Assembly (NCBI RefSeq): GCF_004341235.1
Contig: NZ_SLUP01000005.1
Location: 186,001-250,000, forward strand
Reading direction: 5' to 3'
Length of the DNA: 64,000 nt
Source: Mariniflexile fucanivorans
Lineage (GTDB): Bacteria > Bacteroidota > Bacteroidia > Flavobacteriales > Flavobacteriaceae
A program made the position numbers and the translations under genes. The notes beneath the pieces were generated by a model that saw nothing but the letters and a program-made list of their open reading frames with translations, did no database searches and had not been told where the DNA came from. Numbering within the stretch: the stretch's first letter is position 1; every line of letters starts with the position of its first letter. Below are positions 10,848 through 19,021 of this stretch, piece by piece.

Positions 10848-11091
10848 TTTTTTATGTGGATAATTTTATGCTTTTTTCTAATTATATATTACTGTTTTAT
10901 CGATTCTGTAAGTCCTTTAAAAAATCGTCAACTTTTATAATATGGCTCGAAAATAATTTATTATGATTTTATAGCGGCAAATTTTTCTTATTCATGGCTA
11001 AATCCATTGCATTTAAAAACAATTCAAACAACTGATTATCAGATTTTTAAATAAATTTTTTTATGATGTTCAAAACACTCAAAATATTCAA
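10848..11091 (-). other. Long untranslated leader between the ilv attenuator and ilvD
   Basis: This AT-rich stretch of 244 bases lies after the attenuator hairpin and before the ilvD start. No further terminator or recognisable riboswitch is visible. A 25-codon open stretch on the minus strand (about 10969-11044) lacks an ATG at its beginning and was not called as a gene. Confidence 0.5.
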
Positions 11092-11153
11092 TAAAAAAAC
11101 CTTCCATTTACGGAAGGCTCATAATATTTAATATCGTATATAAATAAGCCTCC
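11092..11153 (-). terminator. Attenuator: terminator hairpin with competing antiterminator strand
   Basis: On the minus strand the stem GGAAGG/CCTTCC (plus 11100-11105 and 11112-11117), with a 6-base loop, is followed by seven Ts (11093-11099): an intrinsic terminator. The segment just after the leader stop codon (minus GGAGGCT, plus 11147-11153) can pair instead with minus AGCCTTCC (plus 11112-11119), leaving one base bulged. That pairing consumes the 5' arm of the terminator, so the two structures are mutually exclusive. This fits leader-peptide attenuation of ilvD. The pairing is inferred by eye. Confidence 0.75.
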
Positions 11154-11216
11154 TTAACGATGCAAAATAATGACAGCGCCATTTACAGAAATACTATTTA
11201 ATATTTGTTTCTTCAT
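11154..11216 (-). CDS. ilv leader peptide (20 residues)
   Basis: The minus-strand ORF reads MKKQILNSISVNGAVIILHR then TAA. Eight of its 20 residues are Ile, Val or Leu, with a V-I-I-L cluster just before the stop, the layout expected of an attenuation leader sensing charged branched-chain tRNAs. The stop codon abuts the antiterminator strand, and the terminator is about 40 bases downstream. A ribosome waiting on the V-I-I-L codons would leave the following segment free to block the terminator. It points toward ilvD, the first operon gene. It is too short for ordinary gene finders. Confidence 0.8.
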   Translation of the reverse strand: MKKQILNSISVNGAVIILHR

Positions 11217-11224
11217 ATTTAAAA

Positions 11225-11232
11225 CAAATGTT
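11225..11232 (-). promoter_or_regulatory. Weak candidate -7 box for the ilv operon
   Basis: Minus-strand AACATTTG matches TAnnTTTG at 7 of 8 positions counting the free positions. It lies 8 bases before the leader peptide ATG. No convincing -33 TTTG was found, so this is tentative. Confidence 0.35.
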
Positions 11233-11282
11233 GAAAATAAAAACATGAAAGCCTATTTATTCGTTAAAAAAATAAAAAACAA

Positions 11283-11312
11283 TTTGCATTTCCTTTTATT
11301 TTTTTACTTTTG
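11283..11312 (+). promoter_or_regulatory. metK promoter (-33 TTTG and -7 TACTTTTG)
   Basis: TTTG at 11283-11286 and TACTTTTG at 11305-11312 match both Bacteroidota promoter elements, with 18 bases between them. Transcription would begin around 11317-11320, just before the riboswitch aptamer. Confidence 0.75.
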
Positions 11313-11325
11313 CAACAGAAATAAC

Positions 11326-11396
11326 AGAGGAAGGATTTGACTGATTGCAACCTCTTTATACCAACAAAATTTAGGTATAAATAAAAATGCTAAAGG
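11326..11396 (+). ncRNA. SAM-II riboswitch aptamer upstream of metK
   Basis: Stem P1 is AGAGG (11326-11330) with CCTCT (11351-11355). The loop holds the family-typical GATTTGACTGATTGCAA, and the 3' part carries ATGCTAAAG (11388-11396). All of these fit the SAM-II (SAM_alpha) H-type pseudoknot. A further 7-bp stem, TTATACC/GGTATAA (11356-11362, 11374-11380), is inserted between P1 and the 3' strand. S-adenosylmethionine binding would give feedback on metK, whose product makes SAM. In classical SAM-II the ribosome-binding region overlaps the 3' strand, but here the start codon lies 54 bases further on, so the output mechanism must differ. Confidence 0.85.
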
Positions 11397-11413
11397 CAGT
11401 GTAAACTTCCTTC

Positions 11414-11434
11414 GACGTTATCGTCAAATCTTCC
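11414..11434 (+). promoter_or_regulatory. Downstream element complementary to the SAM-II core
   Basis: GTCAAATCTTCC (11423-11434) is complementary to GGAAGGATTTGAC (11329-11341) over 12 bp with one bulged G. That 5' strand is the conserved aptamer core. A small GACG-TTAT-CGTC hairpin (11414-11425) overlaps its start. The two pairings cannot coexist with the folded aptamer, so this is a likely expression platform about 15 bases before the metK ATG. Confidence 0.6.
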
Positions 11435-11449
11435 GCATAATATAAAACA

Positions 11450-12703
11450 ATGGCGTATTTATTTACTTCTGAAAGTGTCTCTGAAGGACACCCAGATAAA
11501 GTAGCAGACCAAATTAGTGATGCTTTAATTGATAATTTTTTAGCTTTTGACAAAGAATCGAAAGTAGCTTGCGAAACCCTTGTTACTACAGGTCAAGTAA
11601 TTCTCGCAGGTGAGGTAAAATCGACCACCTATTTAGATGTTCAAAAAATTGCTCGTGACACCATAAATAAAATTGGATATACCAAAGGCGAATACATGTT
11701 TGACGGTAATTCGTGTGGTGTACTTTCGGCAATTCATGAGCAATCGGATGACATAAACCGCGGTGTAGATCGTGCTTCTAAAGAGCAGCAAGGTGCTGGC
11801 GACCAAGGGATGATGTTTGGTTACGCTACCAACGAAACGGAAAATTTCATGCCTTTAGCATTAGATTTATCGCATAGAATTTTAATTGAACTTGCTGAAC
11901 TACGCAGAGAAAATAAAGACATTACTTATTTAAGACCCGATTCTAAAAGCCAGGTAACTATTGAGTATAGCGATGATAATATTCCGCAACGTATCGATGC
12001 CATTGTAATCTCTACGCAACATGATGATTTTGGAGATGATGATACCATGCTTGCAAAAATTAGAAAAGACATTGTAGATATTTTAATACCAAGAGTTGCT
12101 GCCAAATTACCAGAAGGCATTCAAGCGTTATTCAACAGCGATATTAAATACCACATAAACCCAACAGGTAAATTTGTTATTGGTGGCCCTCATGGAGACA
12201 CTGGATTAACAGGTCGTAAAATTATAGTAGATACTTACGGTGGCAAAGGCGCTCATGGTGGTGGTGCATTCTCTGGAAAAGACCCAAGTAAAGTAGATAG
12301 AAGTGCTGCCTACGCAACCAGACATATTGCAAAAAACTTAGTAGCCGCGGGAGTTGCCGATGAAGTTTTAGTACAAGTAAGCTATGCTATTGGGGTTGTA
12401 GAACCAATGGGTATTTTTATTAATACGTATGGCACTTGCCCTTTTAATTTAACCGATGGCGAAATAGCTACCATAGTTTCAAAAATATTTGATATGCGCC
12501 CATTTGCTATTGAAGAACGTTTAAAACTACGCGCTCCTATTTACAGCGAAACTGCTGCTTACGGGCATATGGGACGTGTAAACGAAACTGTAACAAAAAC
12601 ATTTAACCAACCAAATGGCGAAAGCATCACTTTAGATGTTGAGTTATTTACTTGGGAAAAACTGGATTATGTTGATAAAGTAAAAGCTGCTTTTAGTTTA
12701 TAA
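11450..12703 (+). CDS. metK: S-adenosylmethionine synthetase
   Basis: This 417-residue cytoplasmic enzyme makes SAM from methionine and ATP. Its signatures are [13 protein letters not shown] near residue 14 and [18 protein letters not shown] in the active-site region. Its length is slightly above the typical ~385-residue enzyme. It is preceded by a good promoter and a SAM-II riboswitch, and followed by a strong terminator, so it is monocistronic. The ATG at 11450 matches the conserved N-terminus ([15 protein letters not shown]). Confidence 0.97.
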   Translation: MAYLFTSESVSEGHPDKVADQISDALIDNFLAFDKESKVACETLVTTGQVILAGEVKSTTYLDVQKIARDTINKIGYTKGEYMFDGNSCGVLSAIHEQSDDINRGVDRASKEQQGAGDQGMMFGYATNETENFMPLALDLSHRILIELAELRRENKDITYLRPDSKSQVTIEYSDDNIPQRIDAIVISTQHDDFGDDDTMLAKIRKDIVDILIPRVAAKLPEGIQALFNSDIKYHINPTGKFVIGGPHGDTGLTGRKIIVDTYGGKGAHGGGAFSGKDPSKVDRSAAYATRHIAKNLVAAGVADEVLVQVSYAIGVVEPMGIFINTYGTCPFNLTDGEIATIVSKIFDMRPFAIEERLKLRAPIYSETAAYGHMGRVNETVTKTFNQPNGESITLDVELFTWEKLDYVDKVKAAFSL

Positions 12704-12725
12704 CTTTTACTCTTAATATATTTTG

Positions 12726-12755
12726 AAAAAGACCGTCTATTAAGATGGTCTTTTT
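12726..12755 (+). terminator. metK terminator
   Basis: AAAAAGACCGTCT pairs with AGATGGTCTTTTT (13 bp, one G-T pair) around a 4-base loop ATTA, with the 3' arm ending in Ts. Confidence 0.88.
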
Positions 12756-12835
12756 TATTTATGGCAAACTTGACTTTGTAGAAAATTTCAACTACCTTCG
12801 TTTAACAACCAATAAAGTTCATTGAAACGGAACTT

Positions 12836-12843
12836 TATCTTTG
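12836..12843 (+). promoter_or_regulatory. Candidate -7 box for the small secreted protein gene
   Basis: TATCTTTG is an exact TAnnTTTG match 54 bases before the start codon. No clear -33 element is visible. Confidence 0.5.
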
Positions 12844-12897
12844 CATTATGTGTAAGGCAGAATAGAAGCCTACAATAATTTTCAATAAATACACACT

Positions 12898-13344
12898 ATG
12901 AAAATAAATAAAAATATACTATTCTTGTTAATTTTAATTTCAAGCAACATTTTATTCTCTCAAAAATTCAGCTACCATTGGGATAAAGAAACAGGGGAAA
13001 TAACTAGTTTTGATAAACATATTTTTGAATTCAAAAACACATACATTTATGATATGGATTTTGAGAAAAAAGGTGAAACTTATCCTGTGGATTTTGTGCT
13101 TTTAATTGAAAAGAAAGATAGAAACACAAATGGACGTCTAGTGACTATGTGGGACAATAAGAAAACTAGTATTAAGATATTGAATTGCTTTGAAAAAACA
13201 TATCTTAACTCCACTGACAAATACTTTACGATAAAATGTGAAAACCTAAAAGGAGGAATTATGTATTTCAATCTTGATTATCAATCGAGTTGGAGATTAT
13301 GGATAGATAAGGGAGAAAATGAAAGAATTTATTTTCTAAAATAA
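12898..13344 (+). CDS. Small secreted protein of unknown function
   Basis: This 148-residue protein has a clear Sec signal peptide (MKINKNILFLLILISS...LFSQ, cleavage about residue 22). The mature part of about 126 residues is rich in aromatic and charged residues with an alternating beta-strand look. Two cysteines (ILNCFEKT and FTIKCENL) could form a disulfide. I do not recognise the family. It stands alone between metK and the tRNA-Tyr gene, with its own promoter-like box and a terminator-like hairpin about 130 bases downstream. It is likely periplasmic or surface exposed. Confidence 0.7.
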   Translation: MKINKNILFLLILISSNILFSQKFSYHWDKETGEITSFDKHIFEFKNTYIYDMDFEKKGETYPVDFVLLIEKKDRNTNGRLVTMWDNKKTSIKILNCFEKTYLNSTDKYFTIKCENLKGGIMYFNLDYQSSWRLWIDKGENERIYFLK

Positions 13345-13476
13345 AAAGGTGATTTATAACTACTAATATAGTAGACAAGCGAAAAGAGTAATTCTAGAAA
13401 ATGACAATATTTATATTGAATTTCACCCAACACATAACACGTATATAATTTATTGCTGGCTTCTCACCTACTTACG

Positions 13477-13498
13477 AAAGTCCTCGCGGACTTTTTTT
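13477..13498 (+). terminator. Rho-independent terminator
   Basis: AAAGTCC-TCGC-GGACTTT is a perfect 7-bp stem followed by further Ts, downstream of the small secreted protein gene on the same strand. Confidence 0.75.
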
Positions 13499-13592
13499 GG
13501 TCGGTATTTATTTACTAAATTAGTTAATTAAACCACGCAACAAACCATATACAAACCCGTTAAACGAACCCTCTAAAAATACATATAAAATC

Positions 13593-13622
13593 AAAAAAGC
13601 AAGCTTATCAGCTTGCTTTTTA
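13593..13622 (-). terminator. Terminator downstream of tRNA-Tyr
   Basis: AAAAAGCAAGC and GCTTGCTTTTT form an 11-bp stem with loop ttatca. It lies just past the tRNA 3' end in the minus direction, with a T-run on either strand. Confidence 0.8.
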
Positions 13623-13629
13623 AGTTTTG

Positions 13630-13711
<82 letters not shown>

Positions 13712-13769
13712 AAAACCGAGCGCAAATATATCATTGTTTCTCAACTATGCAAAATAAAAATGCGCTATT

Positions 13770-16469
13770 TTACAATTCATACCGCAACCTAAACGACACA
13801 AATAATGGTTGTATATAATATTCGGTAGCACTTACCGATATATTACTAGAACTTGTGCTGTTTTGCGCCTTGGTATTGAACAAGTTAGTGGCTTTCACTT
13901 CATATTCCAACTTAGAATCTTTATCTTTTTTATAGGCTAATGATGCGTTCCAAAATTTATAATTATTTATGGTTTTATCTTCATCACTATAATTAGTATA
14001 AGAGAAATCGGTTTTAAACGTTAGCACTTTTAAAATAAGCGCATCTACTTCAATAGACGGTGATTTTGTAAAAAACTTGGTGTTATTATTCTCTTGAATG
14101 CTATAACGATAATCAATTTCAACATTAGGTGCCGTTTTAAAATTGGTTCTTATCTCCGACCCATAACTTTGAGAAAAGCTTTCGTTTACAGTAGGTGTGC
14201 TTTGAAAAAATTGATTGAATTTTGAGTAACTTAAATTCCCATTTACCGAGGCTCTAATCAATCCAAAAGTACGCTGAAACCTTCCATTGGCACTAGCACT
14301 TTCATCAGCAAAACCAGAATTAAATGGAGAACTTACAAACACAACACTATTAGTATCAACGGGCTCCAACACATTTCTAATATTATCAATGCTTTTGTTA
14401 TAGTTTAAACTGGCATACACATTGGTATAATTAAACAAGTTAAAGCTAAAATAGGATAAATTTATATTATGAGACAAGGCATTTCCCAAATCTGGAACAC
14501 CCGAAAACAACGAACTATAGCTATTTAACACCAAGCCACTTGCAAACTTTGACACATCGGTAAACTGTGTTTGCATTTTGTAATTTAAGGTAATTTGCTC
14601 ACTCTTCTTTAATTGTAAAAGCATATTGAAATCTGGCAAGATTCGGAAAAAATTATCGGTGGTTTTAACATTAAACTGAGTGTTGTTTGTACTATAAGCA
14701 TGTGCTGAAACACCTGGTGTAAAGGTGAATTTGCCCGATTTCAACCTATAATGTGCTGCTAAATATAAGTCGGTAAAATTATATTCAATAGCATTGGTAT
14801 CTAAACCATTTAGAATAGTTGGTGTAGGATCAAATTCAGAATTATCATCCAAAAACTGGAAAATTTCAGAATTGAATTTCTGTGAACTTAAGATGCTTCC
14901 AAAGGTGAAATTAATATCACTTTTCTTATTTAGGATATTCCAATAGTCTAATTTAGCATCCATTTGATTAGATTTTACGCGCTTATCTTGAGCTACATCA
15001 TAATCTAACTGGTTGGCATCCAAACCTAAAATAGTTGCCGTTTTATCATAATTATCTTTATTATCCAGAATAGCATTGTAAAACGGATCTTCATCTTGCA
15101 AGAAATGCTGAATTTCTAAAGCAAAAATATTGGCAGCATCAAGCGTGTAATAATAATTTAAATTTTGATTGATACTGTAAGGACTCGAATTTTCAAGCTC
15201 GTTAATAGTTCCTATTTGAGTTGACAAAACGTTTTGGTCTTGAGATTCTTTTGAAAGCCTTCCTAAAATATCATAATCTAATTGGTTACTGCTATTGGGT
15301 TTGTATTTAGCAGATAATTTTACCATGCCCAAATCGCTACTTTGATGGGTATTAGTTTCTTTATTTTCGTTTCTTGACGCATTATCAAAATACTGAACAT
15401 CTCTAATTTCTTGCATGTCTGTTCTATTTCCTGAAAAAATGGCGAAACCACTTAAATCCAACGCTTTATTGGGCGACCAGCTAAAATTAGCTGCTCCAAA
15501 TTTGGTGTTAATAGCTTTTGCTCTATTGTTTTGAGCCGTTAAAAACCCAAGACTATTACTTCCTAAATCAATATTGGTACCGCTACTTCTGCTTGGGCTT
15601 CTAAAACCACCTGTGAAGTTAAAATAATCGCGACGTGAAAAAGCAATTTCACCTAAATTATTAAAATCTGTAATCGTATTGATACTGTATTTCGGACTGT
15701 AATAAAACAGTTTAGGCTGAAATAAATAAAGCCCATTTTGGTTGGAAGCACCCCCACCAGCCGTTATATTTCCAAACCAGAAATTAGTTTTCCCTTCTTT
15801 TAGCTTAATGTTAATAGCCACATTATCTTGATTATTGGTAACGCCACTTAATTGCCCAACCTCTGAATAATTTTTAAGCACCTGCACTTTATCTACCGCA
15901 TTTGATGGAATGTTTTGAACTGCTAATTTGGTATCGCCATCAAAAAACTCTTTACCATCTACCATAATTTTTGAAACCGTTTTTCCTTCAACCTGTACTT
16001 GTCCTTCATCATTAATTTCAACACCTGGCAAATTTTTAAGAACATCTTCTAGTTTCCGTTCGGTACCTTTATTAAAAGAATCTGCGTTGTATATTAAAGT
16101 ATCACCTCTAACAACTACGGGCATTTCGTAAACTATATTTACTTCATCTAAGGTATTATCATTTCGCAATGTGAAGTTTTTAGTAACATCACTTTCCTTA
16201 GCTTCGAAGATTTGTTCGTCCGTTTTCATACCTATATAACTTACCTGAAGTTTATAGATCGTGTTCTTTTTCAAACTAAGTTTAAACTTTCCTAGATCGG
16301 TTGTTATGCCATAGGATTCTAAACCCTTTGTTTCTTGGTTAATTGCAACTACATTGGCTAACTCAAGCGGGTTTCCAATACTATCTTTTACGACACCTTC
16401 TAGTTTTATTTGGGAAAGAGCTACCGAACTTGTTGCTAAAAATAGCAACGCAATTATTGTTTGTCTCAA
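13770..16469 (-). CDS. TonB-dependent receptor / outer-membrane beta-barrel with carboxypeptidase-regulatory-like domain
   Basis: This 899-residue protein has a Sec signal peptide (about residues 1-19). A carboxypeptidase-regulatory-like domain follows (KLEGVVKDSIGNPLELANVV, about 22-105). Next is a plug domain with ERKLEDVLKNLPGVEINDEG and KTVSKIMVDGKEFF, then a long barrel ending in an aromatic-rich C-terminus (FVSFRLRYEL). It matches the outer-membrane beta-barrel family group of Bacteroidota rather than SusC, and no SusD partner is adjacent. The next gene upstream on the same strand encodes a GLPGLI protein, a pair often seen together. The transported ligand cannot be deduced. Confidence 0.85.
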   Translation of the reverse strand: MRQTIIALLFLATSSVALSQIKLEGVVKDSIGNPLELANVVAINQETKGLESYGITTDLGKFKLSLKKNTIYKLQVSYIGMKTDEQIFEAKESDVTKNFTLRNDNTLDEVNIVYEMPVVVRGDTLIYNADSFNKGTERKLEDVLKNLPGVEINDEGQVQVEGKTVSKIMVDGKEFFDGDTKLAVQNIPSNAVDKVQVLKNYSEVGQLSGVTNNQDNVAINIKLKEGKTNFWFGNITAGGGASNQNGLYLFQPKLFYYSPKYSINTITDFNNLGEIAFSRRDYFNFTGGFRSPSRSSGTNIDLGSNSLGFLTAQNNRAKAINTKFGAANFSWSPNKALDLSGFAIFSGNRTDMQEIRDVQYFDNASRNENKETNTHQSSDLGMVKLSAKYKPNSSNQLDYDILGRLSKESQDQNVLSTQIGTINELENSSPYSINQNLNYYYTLDAANIFALEIQHFLQDEDPFYNAILDNKDNYDKTATILGLDANQLDYDVAQDKRVKSNQMDAKLDYWNILNKKSDINFTFGSILSSQKFNSEIFQFLDDNSEFDPTPTILNGLDTNAIEYNFTDLYLAAHYRLKSGKFTFTPGVSAHAYSTNNTQFNVKTTDNFFRILPDFNMLLQLKKSEQITLNYKMQTQFTDVSKFASGLVLNSYSSLFSGVPDLGNALSHNINLSYFSFNLFNYTNVYASLNYNKSIDNIRNVLEPVDTNSVVFVSSPFNSGFADESASANGRFQRTFGLIRASVNGNLSYSKFNQFFQSTPTVNESFSQSYGSEIRTNFKTAPNVEIDYRYSIQENNNTKFFTKSPSIEVDALILKVLTFKTDFSYTNYSDEDKTINNYKFWNASLAYKKDKDSKLEYEVKATNLFNTKAQNSTSSSNISVSATEYYIQPLFVSFRLRYEL

Positions 16470-16580
16470 GTGTGTTTTATGTTTATTATGGACACATGGT
16501 GTTTGCTATTAATTATTTTATGTGATAAAATTTTTAATATGCTTGTTTTACTAACTTTTTATAGAGTTTAATTACGAATG

Positions 16581-17432
16581 TTATCTGCGTCCACCTCCGC
16601 CTCCGCCAGGGCCTCCACTACCCCTAAAATTTTGGCGCATCTCTTCGGTTTTCTTTTTCACAATAGCTGTGTATTCTTCTTTTGTAACTTCTTTTCCTTT
16701 AGAAGGTACTTTTATAACATCTTTTTCTTCTGGATTTAATATAATTTTAGAACATAAAATAGTGGTTCTATCAGCATTTATTTCCAAAATCAACCCAGGA
16801 AGCCCCCAATACTCATCAGGACCTAGGTTTACAGGAATTTGCATGGTGTACCACGCTACTACTTCTATATCTTTAGTTGTAGGTTTTTCAGTTTCGGTTT
16901 CCTCACCTCTTGATGGTCTTCTAAAATTTGGAATATTATCGGTATTTACTGTTTTAGTTGTTGTGGCTTTAAAACACATATATTGACCAATTTGTTTTGT
17001 CTCACCTTCCATTTTCCAGTCTAATTGCGGTAACGAATCTTTAATTAAAAATTGCTTTCCAAAAAATTCTTGATCCTGCAATAACTCTTTGTTTTTAATA
17101 TTTTTGTATTGCGGTCCTGCGGAAAAACTACTCATCATACCAGCAAAACGACTATCGCCACCACCTGGAGCATCTAATTTTTCTTCTTCTTTATATATAG
17201 ATTCCAATTGATTGAATGTTAAAATATATGTTTTTTCAAACATGCTTTTCATTCGTGAAGCTATTTCTTTCCTTCGTTCATCACTCATATCTCCTCCTCC
17301 AAAACTACTCATATCTACAGTGGTTTTAGATTCATAATAGGCTTTCCCTTGAAAATCTTTTTGGGCAAATGCCATAACAGAAACAAAAAACACAAAACAG
17401 CTAATACTTATTTTAATAGAATGACTTTTCAT
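16581..17432 (-). CDS. GLPGLI family protein
   Basis: This 283-residue exported protein has a signal peptide (residues 1-23, ...FFVSVMAFAQ). It carries the defining motif as WGLPGLILEI, about 75% along the chain, preceded by an AWYTMQIPVNLGPDEYW segment. The C-terminus is a glycine tract (GGPGGGGGGRR). The family is periplasmic or surface located and of unknown biochemical function. It is typically encoded beside a TonB-dependent receptor, as here (111 bases upstream of it on the same strand), so a shared uptake or signalling role is inferred. Confidence 0.88.
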   Translation of the reverse strand: MKSHSIKISISCFVFFVSVMAFAQKDFQGKAYYESKTTVDMSSFGGGDMSDERRKEIASRMKSMFEKTYILTFNQLESIYKEEEKLDAPGGGDSRFAGMMSSFSAGPQYKNIKNKELLQDQEFFGKQFLIKDSLPQLDWKMEGETKQIGQYMCFKATTTKTVNTDNIPNFRRPSRGEETETEKPTTKDIEVVAWYTMQIPVNLGPDEYWGLPGLILEINADRTTILCSKIILNPEEKDVIKVPSKGKEVTKEEYTAIVKKKTEEMRQNFRGSGGPGGGGGGRR

Positions 17433-17607
17433 AAAATATTGGATTTTTAAATTTTGATTTAAAATTATAATTTTAAATCATTTAGACTTAATTAATAGCA
17501 ATTAGTTTAATGCAAAAACTGTTAAAGTGTTCTTAAATTATTTTACAGCACTAATTAGTAGCTTTTGTATAATTTATTTTATGAAATTTCGTATTTTTCG
17601 CTTCACT

Positions 17608-18396
17608 ATGAAATACTTATTATCTTTATTGCTTTTCATCTCTTTTGCCATCAACTCTCAAGAAGCTATTGAAGCCTCTTTTATTGAAGAAAATACACTA
17701 GATGCCGACATTTTTATTAGTACCAATAATTTTAAAACGACGTTTTATATTTTAGAAAATGTGCTTTTCAAACATAGCGAAGAAACCAAAGGCATCGATA
17801 TTGGTTATAGCAACTTTCAACTAGGCACTATTACTTCTGTAAACACTTTCAACCCCTTAAAAATAAACGTTTTTTACAGAGACTTTAATACCGCTTTGAT
17901 TTTAGATAACCGATTAGCTGAAATTTTTAAAATAGATTTCAATACGCTTTCTGAATACAAAAATGTATCACATATTACTACGGGCTCGGACAATACGCTT
18001 TGGATTTTTAATGAAAACAACCAACAACTGGAGCTTTTTGATTACAAAACCAATACTACACGAGCACAAACACTACCTATAAAACATACTGTTTTAGATA
18101 TAAAGAGCAACTACAACAACTGCTGGGTACTTACTGAAAAACAGCTTTTTGTTTATGATTATTTTGGAAATCTTTTAAAGAAAGTAAAAAATAACGGATA
18201 TGAAGCCATGAACATAGATAATGAAAATGTTATTTTAAAAAAAGGCAACAGTCTATTTTATTTAAAAAAGAACACCAATACAATACGCCCTATAACACTT
18301 CCGAATTTGTTGATAAATCAGTTTTTTGCTACCAACGAAACCTTGTATATTTACAACGATGAAAACCTACATAAATACCAACTAAAAACCGACTAA
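17608..18396 (+). CDS. Secreted protein of unknown function, possible beta-propeller-like fold
   Basis: The start chosen is the ATG at 17608, giving MKYLLSLLLFISFAINSQ, a typical Sec signal peptide. The in-frame ATG at 17527 would put a second hydrophobic stretch before it and lies upstream of a TAGCTTTTG promoter-like sequence at about 17563. The mature part of about 245 residues has repeated strand-like blocks with turns such as TGSDNTLWIFNENNQQLELFDY and NNCWVLTEKQLFVYDYFG, suggesting propeller blades. I do not recognise a named family. The stop is 4 bases before the deoxynucleoside kinase start, so the two are co-transcribed. Confidence 0.75.
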   Translation: MKYLLSLLLFISFAINSQEAIEASFIEENTLDADIFISTNNFKTTFYILENVLFKHSEETKGIDIGYSNFQLGTITSVNTFNPLKINVFYRDFNTALILDNRLAEIFKIDFNTLSEYKNVSHITTGSDNTLWIFNENNQQLELFDYKTNTTRAQTLPIKHTVLDIKSNYNNCWVLTEKQLFVYDYFGNLLKKVKNNGYEAMNIDNENVILKKGNSLFYLKKNTNTIRPITLPNLLINQFFATNETLYIYNDENLHKYQLKTD

Positions 18397-18400
18397 CGTT

Positions 18401-19015
18401 ATGCATATTGCTATTGCCGGAAATATTGGAGCTGGAAAAACAACTCTTACAAAATTACTAGCTAAACATTATAAGTGGGAACCCCAACTTGAAGACGTTG
18501 TAGACAACCCATATTTAGACGATTTTTACAACCAAATGGAACGCTGGAGTTTCAACTTGCAAGTATACTTTTTAAATAGTAGGTTTCGTCAAGTGTTACA
18601 AATTCGTGAAAGCGGAAAAGACATTATTCAAGACCGAACTATTTACGAAGATGCCCATATTTTTGCACCTAACCTGCATGCCATGGGCTTGATGACCAAC
18701 CGTGATTTTGAAAACTACAAATCGCTTTTTGAATTAATGGAATCGCTAGTACAAGGACCAGATGTTTTGATTTACCTTAGAAGTACCATTCCTAACTTAG
18801 TAGCGCAAATACATAAACGGGGGCGCGATTATGAAAATTCGATAAGCATTGATTATTTAAGCAGACTAAACGAACGCTACGAAGCTTGGATACACGGTTA
18901 CAACAAAGGCAAACTTTTAATTATTGATGTTGACAAATTAGATTTTGTTGATAATCCTGAAGATTTAGGTTTCGTAATCAATACGATTGATGCTGAAATA
19001 CATGGGCTTTTCTAA
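18401..19015 (+). CDS. Deoxynucleoside kinase
   Basis: This 204-residue cytoplasmic enzyme phosphorylates deoxynucleosides for salvage. The P-loop is GNIGAGKTT (residues 7-15), and D78-R79-T80 forms the DRT/DRS-type motif of the dNK/dGK family. The RDYENSISIDYLSRLNERYE segment matches the lid and substrate region. Length and motifs fit the dAK/dGK-like bacterial enzymes; the base specificity cannot be assigned. It is the second gene after the secreted protein above. Confidence 0.9.
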   Translation: MHIAIAGNIGAGKTTLTKLLAKHYKWEPQLEDVVDNPYLDDFYNQMERWSFNLQVYFLNSRFRQVLQIRESGKDIIQDRTIYEDAHIFAPNLHAMGLMTNRDFENYKSLFELMESLVQGPDVLIYLRSTIPNLVAQIHKRGRDYENSISIDYLSRLNERYEAWIHGYNKGKLLIIDVDKLDFVDNPEDLGFVINTIDAEIHGLF

Positions 19016-19021
19016 GGAAAA

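Noticed and set aside
10969-11044. A 25-codon open stretch in the ilvD leader (ends NLPL then stop)
   Set aside because: It begins after a stop without an ATG at its start, and only internal ATGs would give very short peptides. It looks protein-like by chance or as a relic, with no supporting match.
13399-13480. A repeat-like sequence (CAACACATAACACG... TTGCTGGCTTCTC) downstream of the small secreted protein, considered as an integron-cassette attachment site
   Set aside because: No integrase, no second cassette and no clear paired core sites are visible in the window.
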